Positions 53,590 through 63,955 of a DNA stretch of 64,000 nucleotides are shown piece after piece. The notes beneath the pieces were generated by a model, which saw nothing but the letters and a program-made list of their open reading frames with translations, searched no databases and had not been told where the DNA came from. Location of the stretch: assembly GCA_036365455.1 (NCBI GenBank), contig JAWQUS010000004.1, positions 1,991,501 through 2,055,500 on the forward strand. The letters run 5' to 3'. Origin of the DNA: Macrosoma leucophasiata (taxonomy: Eukaryota; Arthropoda; Insecta; Lepidoptera; Hedylidae). The translations under genes were made by a program, and so were the position numbers. Within the stretch, counting starts at the first letter, position 1; the number at the start of each line of letters is the position of its first letter.

Positions 53590-53989
53590 TAGAATATGGG
53601 GGTAAGACGTAAATGCCGAGCGCATGTCGGAACATACCCTCAAAGTAATATTTCCGTGTAAGAATAATAGCTAACTATAACCCTCGGGAGTATCCAAGCA
53701 AATCACACTGTAATATCATTTGAACAACGTTGGATCCAACGCTTGAACAAGCATTATTCACTGACCTTTGCTTATCAAAACGTGAGGCTGGGAGCGGTCG
53801 TCGCATAATTGCGTTGTGGTCGACTTGATTACAGATGTAGCGTCGACAGAATCGTCTCTGAGGAATTGTGGTTAGTGATCACAGATAGTTTAGTCGCGTC
53901 ACATTCACATACTGTGACAATGTTTCTTCTAAACAGAAAAAACAGTTAATCGCATCATAGTTTTTTTTATGTTCAGATTTTAAGTGTTT
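53590..53989. other. no recognised feature
   Basis: Nothing recognised. Confidence 0.4.
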
Positions 53990-54060
53990 ACTAGTTGTGC
54001 CCGCGACTACTTCCGCGTGAGCCATTTTTGATGAAAACTTCAGTCAATATTATACCTACC
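53990..54060 (+). repeat. RTE-type element fragment
   Basis: CTAGTTGTGCCCGCGACTAC is the 5' phrase of the family at 14500-14757, quickly lost. Confidence 0.4.
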
Positions 54061-54328
54061 GCAAATACCTGTAAATAAAATTATTTTCCCCTACGATTAC
54101 ACTCCCTTTTATTATGCATTGTATATTCGCACACCGTTCCGTGTCGACAACGACAGGCAATTTCCTGGCAAATAAAAGCTATATAGTTAATAAGTTGAAA
54201 ATAATAGGCTCTTTTATGAAGCAAAGGATAAGTATGACAATGAGAAAGTTTCTATAAAATCTTTGTTCCCTACAGTTCGTTTGAATTGTTCGATTAATTG
54301 ATAAAAGTAGGCACTTTCTGAATATCTG

Positions 54329-54385
54329 CTTCGGTGGTCTAGTGGTAGTAGGTCTTTATTCTCTTTGTTCAATAGGATCCCCGGG
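54329..54385 (+). repeat. degraded tRNA-like fragment
   Basis: CTTCGGTGGTCTAGTGGTAG is an A box-like start, but no good B box follows. Confidence 0.3.
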
Positions 54386-54440
54386 TCAGAGGACACGTGC
54401 TATTGGAATTCATGAGTCACTTATCATATATAATATTTTA

Positions 54441-54775
54441 CCTAATGTTGGTGCCTAAAATATAGTAGGCATTATTTAACGTGAAACAGGCGGTGTTTGT
54501 GCCAAATCAGGTGGTGTTTGTGCAAAAGCAAGTGGTGTTTATGTCAAAACAGGTGCCTAGTTGAAAATTAGGTTGTTTACATTTTGAATCACACCTGCTG
54601 GCTATTGTAAAGATAACGACTCGAATGTTGTTTACAAAGTCGAGTAATTGGGGGTATAAATGGGCTTGTCAATGGTAAGAGGGAATCAGTTGAATTTTGA
54701 TCGTCACCGTAAAATTAAGTGCTGTTAGTGCTAGTTCGGTTCTTTACACTATTTAATACTATGAAACACCGCAGC
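54441..54775 (+). repeat. repeat H, uninterrupted copy with core promoter
   Basis: An intact paralogue of the provirus target. It has repeated GGTGTTTGTGC phrases, then TATAAA (54655-54660) and an insect-type initiator ATCAGTTG with A at 54688, spacing 33 bp. It may be a solo LTR or promoter part of another element; no TG...CA ends were confirmed. Confidence 0.7.
54655..54690 (+). promoter_or_regulatory. TATA box plus initiator in repeat H
   Basis: TATAAA and TCAGTT are separated as in arthropod core promoters. The same spacing is kept in the diverged copy at 42293-42328 (minus strand). Confidence 0.55.
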
Positions 54776-54913
54776 TAAGAGCGGGGGATTCTTCTAACAC
54801 AAGTTTCTACACTTTAAAAGAAGAGTTCACACACCCAAACACTTGTTTTATTTATAAAGCATTTGAGATTTATTTTTATTACTGCGTTGGTAGTTTCACT
54901 TATTCAACATGTT

Positions 54914-54990
54914 TCAACATCATCATTTCAGCCATCCACTGTTGAACAATACCCTCCTCCAAAGATTGTCACAACGAAGGTGACAGGACC
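54914..54990 (-). repeat. LINE 3'-tail fragment, inverted
   Basis: CATCATCATTTCAGCC and CTCCAAAGATTGTCACAACG resemble 41350-41440. Confidence 0.5.
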
Positions 54991-55033
54991 ACCCTCAACA
55001 TCTTGACTTGGTATGTTTGTGACAAGTTTTTTT

Positions 55034-55155
55034 TTGTTTTGGAAGTGGAAAACAAGCATGCAGTTCATATTGATGTTAAGTGATGACCGCAGCCTATAGA
55101 CACCCACACATAGACCAAGGTCAAAATGTATGGAGCTCGCGGGCGTTACACCAAA
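55034..55155 (-). repeat. SINE-like family A with large internal deletion
   Basis: The inverted 3' part is joined directly to the 5' part (GGAGCTCGCGGGCG). Confidence 0.75.
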
Positions 55156-55632
55156 CAAGTACTAACCATAAATGACTAATATTGGCTCATGCAATAACTC
55201 AAACACAACTTCACAATTTTAACAACTTTTATTGACTTTTTCTTATAACTAGGCACTTTTTTGTAATCGACAAGTTATAGAGAGGTGATTTTACCTCAAC
55301 TGCTAGCGACTGAGTGTCGGTCTGTAGTCTCGCCACACCAAGGTAGGGTCGTAAAGGAACAAACAGAATCAAATCAACTAATATTAAAATATGATATTAT
55401 GTAAATTATCCTAACACTAAGCTCATGTGAACTGGGCTTAAATGTGAGTTAGCCATAACAGGCTAACTAGCAATTTTGTAGTAAGTAGTCGGCCCATCCT
55501 GCTCGATGTTAGCGCTTCCCTTGACAAATTAATATCGACCGGAATAGCCACGGTCAACTGTAATGGCTTGGTTGCCTAGGGGAACGCACCGACCGCAGTA
55601 AATGATATAATTTTGATAGAATATGCCTCTGA
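55156..55632. other. no recognised feature
   Basis: Nothing recognised. Confidence 0.4.
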
Positions 55633-55940
55633 CTGCCTCAGTAGCCTAGTGGTAGCAGGCCATTTCTACTACGCTGGGGTCCTGGGTTCGATTCCCGGGT
55701 AGGGGGTTATCAGAGATAATGGTGTAAAGTCCTTTATCTCTGGTTCTATTGGGATTTTTCCATTTTCTGGAAATTTCCCAGTACCTCCAAGTTTGGTAAT
55801 GTGCCCGGAGATGTCAACAGGCTCGCCACCTGTTACATGGGCCAAAAACGTTACCGGCGAATCGGGGGTGTTTGCATGTATGCTTCAATGCATGCATTTA
55901 TCTCTGCCTACCTCTTTTGGGTTTATAGGCGTGAAGTTAC
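55633..55940 (+). repeat. tRNA-derived SINE family B
   Basis: Well-preserved head; the tail region is mutated (CTCTTTTGGGTTTATAGGC). Confidence 0.85.
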
Positions 55941-56246
55941 TTTTTTTTACAAAATAATTTACTGAAAACAAGTATTAAATATAAATGGAACAATGTCCTC
56001 AGCTCATCGTAAATTTAGTCACGTTTTAATATCAGTGATTAATCAATTTAGTGACCTTTCACTGAAAATGGCGTCCGAAAATAATTTCGCTTCATGTTAG
56101 GGTTGTCGAAGATCATATTTTTAGGATAAATTATGGGTGAGGATATTGTTTCTTCTCTATCTAAAATTCCAAACCAGCTAAAGGGTTGTATTGTTTTTTT
56201 GCAGATACTCAGTAACATTTTAAAAAACCGTTGAACCGGCTACACT
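55941..56246. other. no recognised feature
   Basis: Nothing recognised. Confidence 0.4.
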
Positions 56247-56399
56247 TAGGCTGGGTTACACCAAGATATTTCTTAAAGTTAAAGTTAGTGTAACATTTCA
56301 CATCTTTCTCTAACTTAAATAAATCTGTTACAGTTAGAGAAGGATGTGAAATGTCATAATAACTTTAACAAATATCTTGTTGAAACTCAGGCTTAGTAA
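56247..56399. mobile_element. hairpin MITE family F
   Basis: The two halves are reverse complements with mismatches (CACATCTTTCTCTAACT... against AGTTAGAGAAGGATGTG). Tips resemble GGGTTGCACCACGATATTTG elsewhere. Confidence 0.75.
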
Positions 56400-56575
56400 T
56401 AACCGTGAATAAATCTACATTACTTACACTTAGGTTTAACCAACGGCTACCTGCCATACCTAGTTTTAGCTGGTTAGAACTGAGTGTAACCGTACTTCAG
56501 GTATTAGCTGTAACATATGCACACATAAAACTTGTATGGATTTATCGCAACTGGATATTTTTTTTTTTTTTTTTT

Positions 56576-56852
56576 ATGTAATGGAAGTGGTAAACAAGCA
56601 TGCAGTTCACATTGATGTTAAGTGATGACTGCAGCCTATAGACACCCACACAAAGACCAAGGTCAAAATGCAGATGCGTTACCACTCCTGAGGCCTAAGG
56701 TTTTTTGCCTCTGTGCCGGAAATTACAGGGCCGTACATTACCACCTGACCGGAACACGATAGTGTTGAACACTACCATTTAGCGGCAAGTATATTAGGTA
56801 ATGCGGTGGTGCCTACGCCCGCGAGCTCCGTCACTGGAGCTCTACCACCAGT
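56576..56852 (-). repeat. SINE-like family A, full-length copy
   Basis: Begins after a T tract (TTTTTTATGTAATGGAAG) and ends CTCTACCACCAGT. Among the best preserved copies. Confidence 0.9.
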
Positions 56853-57174
56853 AAGATATATTAAAAAGAAACCATTTTTTTTAAATGAGCATGACGCACC
56901 GATCAATTTTCTGCTCAATCTGCCACGGGAGGTTTCGAAAGAAAGAAACAAATATTTGATAAAAGAATTCTACCACCGACGATTCTATGATCCTAGTATT
57001 TGCAAGCACCAACCCTAGCGAGCTCACAAAAACCACCCAAGCCAATTTACTTAGAGACCGGTACACTTTTTTCATGCTAGCAAAATATGCTCTACCAAAT
57101 ACGTGTCGTCCTCATTAGTCAGCTCTCAGAGATAAATAGCCCTACAGACCCTTGTACAGAAATTAACGTTGTGT
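56853..57174. other. no recognised gene
   Basis: An open frame ends at 57018 with no motif I can name. Confidence 0.35.
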
Positions 57175-57540
57175 TATCTAAACTAATAATAAAAAGACGT
57201 AATATTTTTTTGTTTGTTTGTTTGTAATGAATAGGCTCAATAACTACCGGACCGATTTTAAAACTTCTTTCACTATTCGAAAGCTACATTATCCACGGGT
57301 AACAGAAGCTATATTTTATTTTGGAAAAAATAGGGTTCCGTAAGATATTTGGGTTTTTCAGACACAAGGTGTAAAAAATCAACCAGAAAGGTTACTTATT
57401 TTGCGTACGCTGCCTAAACTATAAAAGATATCGAGGAAGACTTTAGGCTACATCTATGTATAATCATCACGCTAAGACGAATAGGAGAGGGTAGGCAACA
57501 TTGCACCGCGCGGAGCCGGGGCGGGCCGCTAGTAATTCAT
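57175..57540 (+). repeat. unclassified LINE or SINE-type repeat
   Basis: GGCTCAATAACTACCGGACC, TAGGGTTCCGTAAG and CGCGGAGCCGGGGCGGGCCG are phrases of a common lepidopteran repeat; no second copy here. Confidence 0.4.
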
Positions 57541-57600
57541 ATAGTGCGTCGTTTTTCTGTGGGAACATCTTTCTTATACGATTAAGATGACTCGAGACTT

Positions 57601-57983
57601 ATAATAATAATAATAATGGCAACCCATTATACGTCCCACTGCTGGGCACGAGTCTCTCCCCTTTTTTTTTTTTTTTTTTTGGGGGGAGGCCTGGAGCTTA
57701 CTCCACCACGCTGCTCCAATGCGGATTGGTGGAGGTGGGTGGGTTAGTGGCCAACCTACTGTCGGATGTTTTCAAACCGCCCATAAGGCCTCCGACAAGG
57801 TTTAACGACTGCTATCCATCGATAGCAACCGGGACCGACGGCTTAACGTGCCCTCCGAAGCACGGAAACGCGCATTTAATTTGCCACTAGCGGTCACCCA
57901 TCACACTACCCGACCGCGCCCGTAGTGCTTAACCGAGCAGATCGCTTACGATCTACACCAGCCGCTGGGCCATGCGCGCTTCA
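57601..57983 (-). repeat. 5S-rRNA-like SINE (family D), best copy
   Basis: Minus-sense unit of about 380 bp. Near its 5' end it reads TTAAGCACTACGGGCGCGG, then GATGGGTGACCGC, in the order and spacing of the 5S rRNA internal promoter. The 3' end reads CCCAGCAGTGGGACGTATAA and an ATT tandem tail (57601-57613). An internal poly-T of about 20 (plus strand, 57661-57680) is expanded. Confidence 0.75.
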
Positions 57984-58154
57984 AGACTTCCCACTCGAGA
58001 CTTACTTAGGATATAATCCTGAAGTAGTTCCATTTCTTTTAGATCTCCAAACGCGAGTTGGTCTATATATTACACGGATTTTTTTGTAACATTTTGTGAT
58101 TTTATCTTCTATTTTCTTGCTGAAAGAAGCCATAAATACTTTACGTGATAAATA

Positions 58155-58205
58155 GTGTTAGTCTGGGTTGCACCACGATATTTGTTAAAGTCATTGTATT
58201 ACCTT
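58155..58205 (+). repeat. partial MITE F
   Basis: GGGTTGCACCACGATATTTG tip, then lost at a family A junction. Confidence 0.55.
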
Positions 58206-58225
58206 TTATTTTACTTTTTATCTTA

Positions 58226-58448
58226 GCTTCAGTGACGGAGCTCGCGGGCGTTGGCACCACCGCATTACCTATTAGGTACTTGCCGCTGAATGATAGTGTT
58301 CAGCACTATCGTGTTTCGGTCAGGTGGTAATGTACGGCCCAGTAATTTCCGGCACCGAGGCATAACACCTTTGGCCTCAGGAGTGGTAACGTATCTGCAT
58401 TTTGACCTTGGTCTTTGTGTAAGTGTCTATAGGCTGCAGTCATCACTG
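58226..58448 (+). repeat. SINE-like family A, truncated both ends
   Basis: Runs from GTGACGGAGCTCGCGGGCG to GCTGCAGTCATCACT and abuts an inverted MITE J. Confidence 0.8.
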
Positions 58449-58451
58449 CAG

Positions 58452-58626
58452 CGTAGTCAGTGTGCATCTCTGCTTCACACTGCCTACGTAAGCATTCGTA
58501 GTCCGGCATTGGTCAAAACTTGATCAAAATGGTCGACAAACGTCAAATAGGTAAGGTGTGAAAGAGATAACGCTCTACAGATCCAAAATAAGCCGACGTC
58601 TCTTCCTGAGGTCGATGTACGGTATG
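58452..58626 (-). repeat. Tc1-type MITE J, inverted partial copy
   Basis: Complement of 3485-3660 (shared CTACGTAAGCATTCGTAGTC). Confidence 0.7.
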
Positions 58627-58665
58627 TTTATTCTCGTTTCATTCTTAAGACTTGGACATTATATT

Positions 58666-58672
<7 letters not shown>

Positions 58673-58699
<27 letters not shown>

Positions 58700-58701
58700 T
58701 T
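58673..58701. repeat. AT microsatellite
   Basis: About 13 AT units. Confidence 0.9.
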
Positions 58702-58879
58702 CTCATCATATTTTATATGTACGTATATTTTTATTTTGTATGTATGTATGTGTGTTTTGTATGATTGCTATATTCTTATATTTATAGCACGCTGTATGTA
58801 TAAATATATCAAATGTAGTTTCGTATTACTACATTTCTTTTTATCAGCACCTATCTTACGTTTTCAATTCAACCCAAAG

Positions 58880-58966
58880 ATTGGCTGGTTGATAATGCCT
58901 TGTAGCATTAAGTCCACCTTATGTACCTTTTGTGTGCATTAAATTTAAATAAATAAATAAATAAAT
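58880..58966 (+). repeat. LINE 3' end with TAAA tail
   Basis: TTGTAGCATTAAGTCCACCT, TTTTGTGTGCATTAAAT and AATAAATAAATAAATAAAT form a typical terminal segment of a jockey/CR1-type LINE. Confidence 0.6.
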
Positions 58967-58999
58967 GTACATTATTTCTTGTTGGATACCGTGCTACTG

Positions 59000-59215
59000 T
59001 TTACTGCCGCCATAAGACAATGCAATAAAATGTGAAGGAAAAATTTGACCAATCAGGCGTAGACTTCGGTAGCTCGGTTGGAAGAGCGGCTGGACTAGGT
59101 TCCCAGTGGTCGTGAGTTTTGAGTCTCGCCTGCAGTCAAATTTTTCTTTCCATTTTCTTCAAAAAAATATATTTCACTAACTTGTGTTTTTGCGAAAAAT
59201 AATATAAAATAAAAA
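59000..59215 (+). mobile_element. tRNA-bearing repeat T, diverged
   Basis: An older copy; module 59062-59137 with ends GACTTCGG and CTGCAGTC, so two stem pairs are lost. Confidence 0.65.
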
Positions 59216-59595
59216 TAACATAATTATGGATAACTACGTATGTTTTGAGCTTTGACGATGTAACTATATTTTAACAAGACATGCACTGTTTTATCACACA
59301 TGTATTCATTGTATGTATGTATTTATATCTCCATAACCATAACCGATATACCTCCACCTATATCATTAATGTTAAGATGATCGTAAATATGAAATTGGTT
59401 ATTAATATTAATGATAACTTGTATGTTTATAGTGAATACCTCACCCTGTATAATATGTGCTTCATAAAATGTAATTGATGAATTTCAGATGTTCCTAAAT
59501 ATGTATTACATTGCTTTAACTTTCGGAAGAAGCAATTGTGAAGTCATGTTTCTTTTTTACTTACCTAATATGAAAGATTACATTCGTTGCTCGCT
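59216..59595. other. no recognised feature
   Basis: Nothing recognised. Confidence 0.4.
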
Positions 59596-59599
59596 TCAT

Positions 59600-60012
59600 G
59601 TCATCATATCAGCCACTGCTGAACATAGGCCTCCCCCAATGACCTCCATGCCGAGCGATCGGAAGCGACGTTCATCCAGCGGGTACCTGCAGCCTTGACT
59701 AGGTCGTCGGTCCATCTTGCAGGTGGACGTCCTATGCTGCGCTTGACGATACGTGGTCTCCACTCGAGAACCTTTCTGCCCCAGCGGCTATCGGTTCTCC
59801 GAGCTATGTGCCCTGCCCATTGCCACTTCAGCTTGGAAATCTGCTTGGCTATGTCAGCGACTTTAGTTCGCCTACGGATCTCCTCATTTCTGATTCGATC
59901 CACTAGGGAAACGCCGAGCATAGCCCTCTCCATTGACCGCTGAGTGACTTGGAGCTTTCGCACGAGACCCATAGTGAGAGACCACGTCTCGGCACTGTAG
60001 GTCATCATGTAA
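59600..60012 (-). pseudogene. RTE LINE C-terminal fragment, different subfamily
   Basis: The minus-strand frame covers about 130 residues of the C-terminus: SAETWSLTMG, RAMLGVSLVDRIRNEEIRRR, KWQWAGHIARR and IGRPPARWTDDLV, ending QQWLI. These are strong RTE-clade landmarks. The 3' end reads GTTCAGCAGTGGCTGATATG. It lacks endonuclease and polymerase, so it cannot move by itself. The frame has no stop, suggesting moderate age. Confidence 0.85.
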
Positions 60013-61066
60013 ATGAAAATATTCCAACGAACCAACAAAATCAAGTTCTATCTGCAGCTTATCCATAAAAAAATCCTTTGTTTAACTGATACTCTAAAAG
60101 CATTATGATTATGAAAATGTTTAACGCGTCTCTACGTACCTCTAACAGTTTTAAACTCACAACTTGAGAGTGCACCGCAAAGTTTTAATTAGTTCGGCGT
60201 AGAACCCGCTAGAGATTCAGTGTTTACCCGCAAAATGGAGTACACAACACACCGATTAATATAACGCTTCATGGCTTCGATCAATACTGTTCTGTAGTGT
60301 GTTTATGCTGTAGAACACGTGACATTTGGCTAGCGATTTGATGACAAGGTTGCTTTACATCATGAACATAGATATGGACAGCGGTCTCGCGAGGCGCATA
60401 TTTTGCTTGATCGCATTTGCGAGACTAAGTTTGCTGGATCCACGGGATTCGTGGGACTGGAAGGCATGAATTTAACCGAATGAAACAATGCATATCAAAA
60501 GCCCAAATTGATTTGAGACTGACTTCAACCTGTCAGTTATATTGTTTACCGAACAAGAATCATTGAGCATGCTTTGCAACCATGAATTGTGAAGATCCAA
60601 CACTTTTTTTCAAGAGAAAACACATTTGTGTTGTTGTGTTTGGGGTGAGTGAGTTGGAACAACAAATTGAAACATAACACTGAACAGAAATTCAGTAGTC
60701 TCTCTAATCTTTTCATTCGTATTGGGAAATATCGCACTTGAATGGCTGTCGTTTAGATGTATTGTGATGTGTTGTGTAAATGTATTTGTTTTTAATTAAA
60801 GTTTCATAACGAATTTATGTAATGATTTTATTGATTCTCCACTTTTTTACCGACCTTGCCCACAAGTCTGAGTCACTAAAGTAGAGTCCCGTGGACCTGT
60901 TGAATTAGAATTTGGGTGCTGTATTGCAGACATTAAACGTAGCAAACAATACCTTTCACGTTGAAATTGAAATGACATAATACCCTAGATCACAGTGGAC
61001 ATCGCTGAAGCCTGAGATGTTAAACTAATTAAAAAGATAATTTGATCAAGTATTTTGTTGTTGCAG
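60013..61066. other. no recognised gene; may be intron or upstream sequence
   Basis: No family recognised. It ends with a pyrimidine-rich stretch and AG (TTTTGTTGTTGCAG) before the exon below. Confidence 0.4.
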
Positions 61067-61174
61067 GCATGTCTCTGTGGCGTGTGGCGACTTGCGCGAC
61101 AGCGCTGGCGGTGCTGGTGCCGGCACTCGCGCTTGACCTCAATCGCCTCTACGGACACCACACCAAGAGATCAG
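61067..61174 (+). CDS. putative first coding exon of a secreted protein
   Basis: Preceded by a splice-acceptor-like TTTTGTTGTTGCAG (AG at 61065-61066) and followed by a donor-like AG|GTAACC (GT at 61175-61176). ATG at 61069 starts 35 codons. The first 21 look like a signal peptide: MSLWR, a hydrophobic core ATALAVLVP and a possible cut after ALA. The mature start LDLNRLYGHH then meets a dibasic KR, so a processed peptide or secreted protein is plausible. It is much richer in GC than its surroundings, and the exon ends in phase 1. I cannot name the gene, and no further exon is visible to 64000, so it would continue outside or its intron is long. A spurious frame is not excluded. Confidence 0.5.
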
Positions 61175-61199
61175 GTAACCCGTCAATTACTCGCTGTTT

Positions 61200-61236
61200 G
61201 TGCCGGCGCTCACGCTTGACCTCAACTACCTCTACA
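61200..61236 (+). repeat. diverged micro-duplication of the exon core
   Basis: 37 bp resemble 61117-61153 (GTGCCGGC, CGCTTGACCTCAA, CCTCTAC), offset 83 bp, about six mismatches. It lies just after the putative donor site. Confidence 0.7.
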
Positions 61237-61277
61237 ATCATTAACCTACAAGATCAAAAAACCCTTTTATATTATTA

Positions 61278-61530
61278 CTAGCTGACCCGGCAAACTTCGT
61301 ATTGCCTCACAATGAAATAATGTGTCAAAGGTTTTATAGATACGGACTCTTTGTATGGAAAAAGTAAATTGTGTTTTTTACTATTTCCCTCCAATTTTTT
61401 TACCTTTTAAACCTTCCCTGGACTTCCAAAAATCATTCAAAACCAAAATTAGTTAAATCATCAGTCCAACCGTTCCCGACTTTTAGCGAGACTAACGAAC
61501 AGCAATTGATTTTTATATATATACTAGCTG
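61278..61530 (+). repeat. repeat C
   Basis: First of two head-to-tail copies; begins ACTAGCTGACCCGGCAAACT. Confidence 0.75.
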
Positions 61531-61790
61531 ACCCGGCAAACTTCGTTTTGCCTCAGAATGAAATAATGTCTCAAAGGTTTGATATAATAATACGGACTAT
61601 TTGAGTGGGAAAATCAATAAATTGTGATTTTTACTATTTCCCTTCAATTTGTTAATATTTACTTACCTTTTAAACCTTCCCTGGACTTCCAAAAATCATT
61701 TAAAACCAAAATTACCCAAATTGGTCCAGCCGTTCTCGAGTTTCAGCGAGACTAACGAACAGCAATTGATTTTTATATAGGTATATAGAA
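61524..61790 (+). repeat. repeat C, second tandem copy
   Basis: Starts directly at the AT-rich end of the previous copy, as if that tail was the insertion target. Confidence 0.75.
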
Positions 61791-61972
61791 GATAAGAACA
61801 TCCGTAGATCAATACCGGGTACACATTAGGCGCTCTTCATTGCGTTGAGCGCGCATTGTCATAGTAGGTAGGTACATCTGACGGGCGCTTACCAAAAAGC
61901 GTGTACACTCCTTTGTGTACACCTCCTCAGAGGACAGGAGACCTCTTTAATTCATGGTGTTCAAAGTGTAAA

Positions 61973-62033
61973 ATGAGGTCTCTTATGCCTCTGCCCTCGA
62001 GTTCTTACACTGGAACTCTACCATCGGTAAAAA
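61973..62033 (-). repeat. SINE-like family A fragment
   Basis: GGAACTCTACCATCGGTAAA resembles the inverted 5' end; diverged. Confidence 0.45.
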
Positions 62034-62069
62034 TCGCTTACCATCAACCTAAACATATTTTTTTTTAGT

Positions 62070-63340
62070 TTATAATCATATTTTACTTTAATAGGTTCGT
62101 TCTCTTAACATATCTCCGGCGGTAATTGATTGGTTTCATAATTACTTGTTTGGTCGCCGGCAGCGCGTACGCGTGGATGATCAGTTCTCCACGTGGTGCG
62201 ATGTCGCTGCTGGTGTACCGCAAGGCGGCGTGTTGTCCCCTTCTTTTTTCTATTTTCATTAATTCCATCAGCAGTAATTTAACTTCTCTCTACCACTTAT
62301 ATGCAGACGATTTGCAGCTTTATGTACAATCTGGCCTTGACGGCTTACACGAAGCCATACAAAATATGAATTGTAACCTTACTAAAATTTCGAAATGGAG
62401 TAAAGCTTATGGTCTACAGGTAAATCCAGTGAAAAGTCAGGCTATTATTATTGGTAGCTCTCGGTTGATACACAAAATAGATTTTGATAATCTTCCACCT
62501 ATATTTCTTGATGGGTATATATTATTATAGATATCTATATATTACTTATGTATACTATAAAATGTAGTTATAAAATTATTTATATGACTTTTAATTTATT
62601 TATACAACATGTAACGGGAATAATGCACACTATCTAACACGTCGATTAGAAAATCGGGTTATAATCATAATACATGAACTGAAATTACATGTTTATGTAT
62701 TAAATATTTTTTATTTAAGAAATAAGTTGTCCTCAATTTGTACGAACAGTATGCACACCCTATGCATAGTTACCCTACCTCTACCTACGGTCACACATAA
62801 AACACAAACCCAAAAAGTTAAGTGACATAAGATGTAGCGTAACTTGCAAACCCTTATTTAACACTCGCTAGTAATAAAATTAATTTTTATTTTCCCCTAT
62901 CTTATTTTTAAAATTATTATTTATAATAAAAAGCACGTCTCAGCGAGTTCTAATAAACTTGTTGAGACTAGCATTTTATTTTGGATAGACGTTAGTCTCA
63001 TTTTCGTTTGTATTGAGTGTTCACCAAATGGGTGACCATAATTTTCCTTAATATTAATTAACTTTGGGACAAAATATTACCTATATCAAAAATGTCTGAA
63101 ATCGATTCGGTAATCGATTCTGAACTTACTAGTTTCGGGTTGTACATTCAATCCTGTTACACGTTGTATATGTTCCCGTACACCCCCTCCTTGTTTTACG
63201 TAACTAATTTCCTCCACCTGGTTGTCTGGAAGAGATCGCTTTTAGCGATAAGACCGCCAATTGTGCAATTTTTTAATGTCTTGTTTGTTTTTAACCTTTG
63301 TTGTACAATAAAGAGTATATTATTATTATAAGGTAAAGTA
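62070..63340 (+). mobile_element. 5'-truncated jockey/CR1-type LINE
   Basis: A reverse transcriptase remnant followed by a long 3' region that matches 31530-32330, then a terminal segment (GAAGAGATCGCTTTTAGCGA; TGTACAATAAAG) and a TATTATTATTATA tail. Confidence 0.7.
62090..62529 (+). pseudogene. LINE reverse transcriptase fragment with frameshift
   Basis: One frame reads FHNYLFGRRQRVRVDDQF and GVPQGGVLSP; it then shifts into the frame with HLYADDLQLY, KISKWSKAYGLQVNP and SQAIIIGSS, which ends at 62529. The shift lies near 62240 in a T-rich run (CTTCTTTTTTC). Catalytic YADD is present, but both ends of the domain are missing. Dead. Confidence 0.8.
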
Positions 63341-63519
63341 AATACAAAAAAAAATACATGTTCATCATCACAACGCCTTTCCCAAAGACGCTCACAACAG
63401 TTTTGTGCGTTATAAGGACGCAGGGTCATCTCGGACGCATATTAAGGAAAGTAGGACTAGACTTGTGTCTGAAGTCGAGCACTCTCTGGAGCAGGATTGG
63501 GAATGCGGTCTAAAAAAAA

Positions 63520-63672
63520 AAGGTAGAGCTCCATAAACGCACCTCGCGGACGTAAGCACCGCCGCAAGTAGCAGCGCTCAGCACTGTCGTGTTCCTTTGG
63601 TACTCTACGGCCCTGCTTATGAACCATGAATGTGTAACGTATGCTTATTTGCCATAACATGACGTAAAAAAT
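63520..63672 (+). repeat. SINE-like family A, strongly diverged
   Basis: Landmarks GGTAGAGCTCC, CGTAAGCACCGCCG, CAGCACTGTCGTGTTCC and a final GTAAAAAATA remain. Confidence 0.6.
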
Positions 63673-63769
63673 AACTGTTATCAATCCTTTTGTTTGACAC
63701 TTTGTGAACACAAAATATGTAACATAACTTCATAACCTATATTTCACCCAACGGAAGAAAATATGTTAT

Positions 63770-63955
63770 AATACTACGTATAGAATGGACACTTCGACGT
63801 CCCGCCCGATTTTCCCGCATCACCCAACCTCCTCCCCTCTTATGGGCGACGGTTGGTATTTTGTACGTGCTACGCACACGTCACTGATTGATGTCTGTGT
63901 AATAGAGACCAAATTAAGCGTTTGTATGGAATTTTGGCGGAGTGTCCGCGGTGTA
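63770..63955 (-). repeat. interspersed repeat G, inverted copy
   Basis: Complement of 1161-1372, with an extended end (GGCGGAGTGTCCGCGGTG) like 18249. Confidence 0.75.

Noticed and set aside
58558..58942. Tyr/Ile-rich frames of 68-96 codons
   Set aside because: They come from an AT microsatellite and T-rich flanks.
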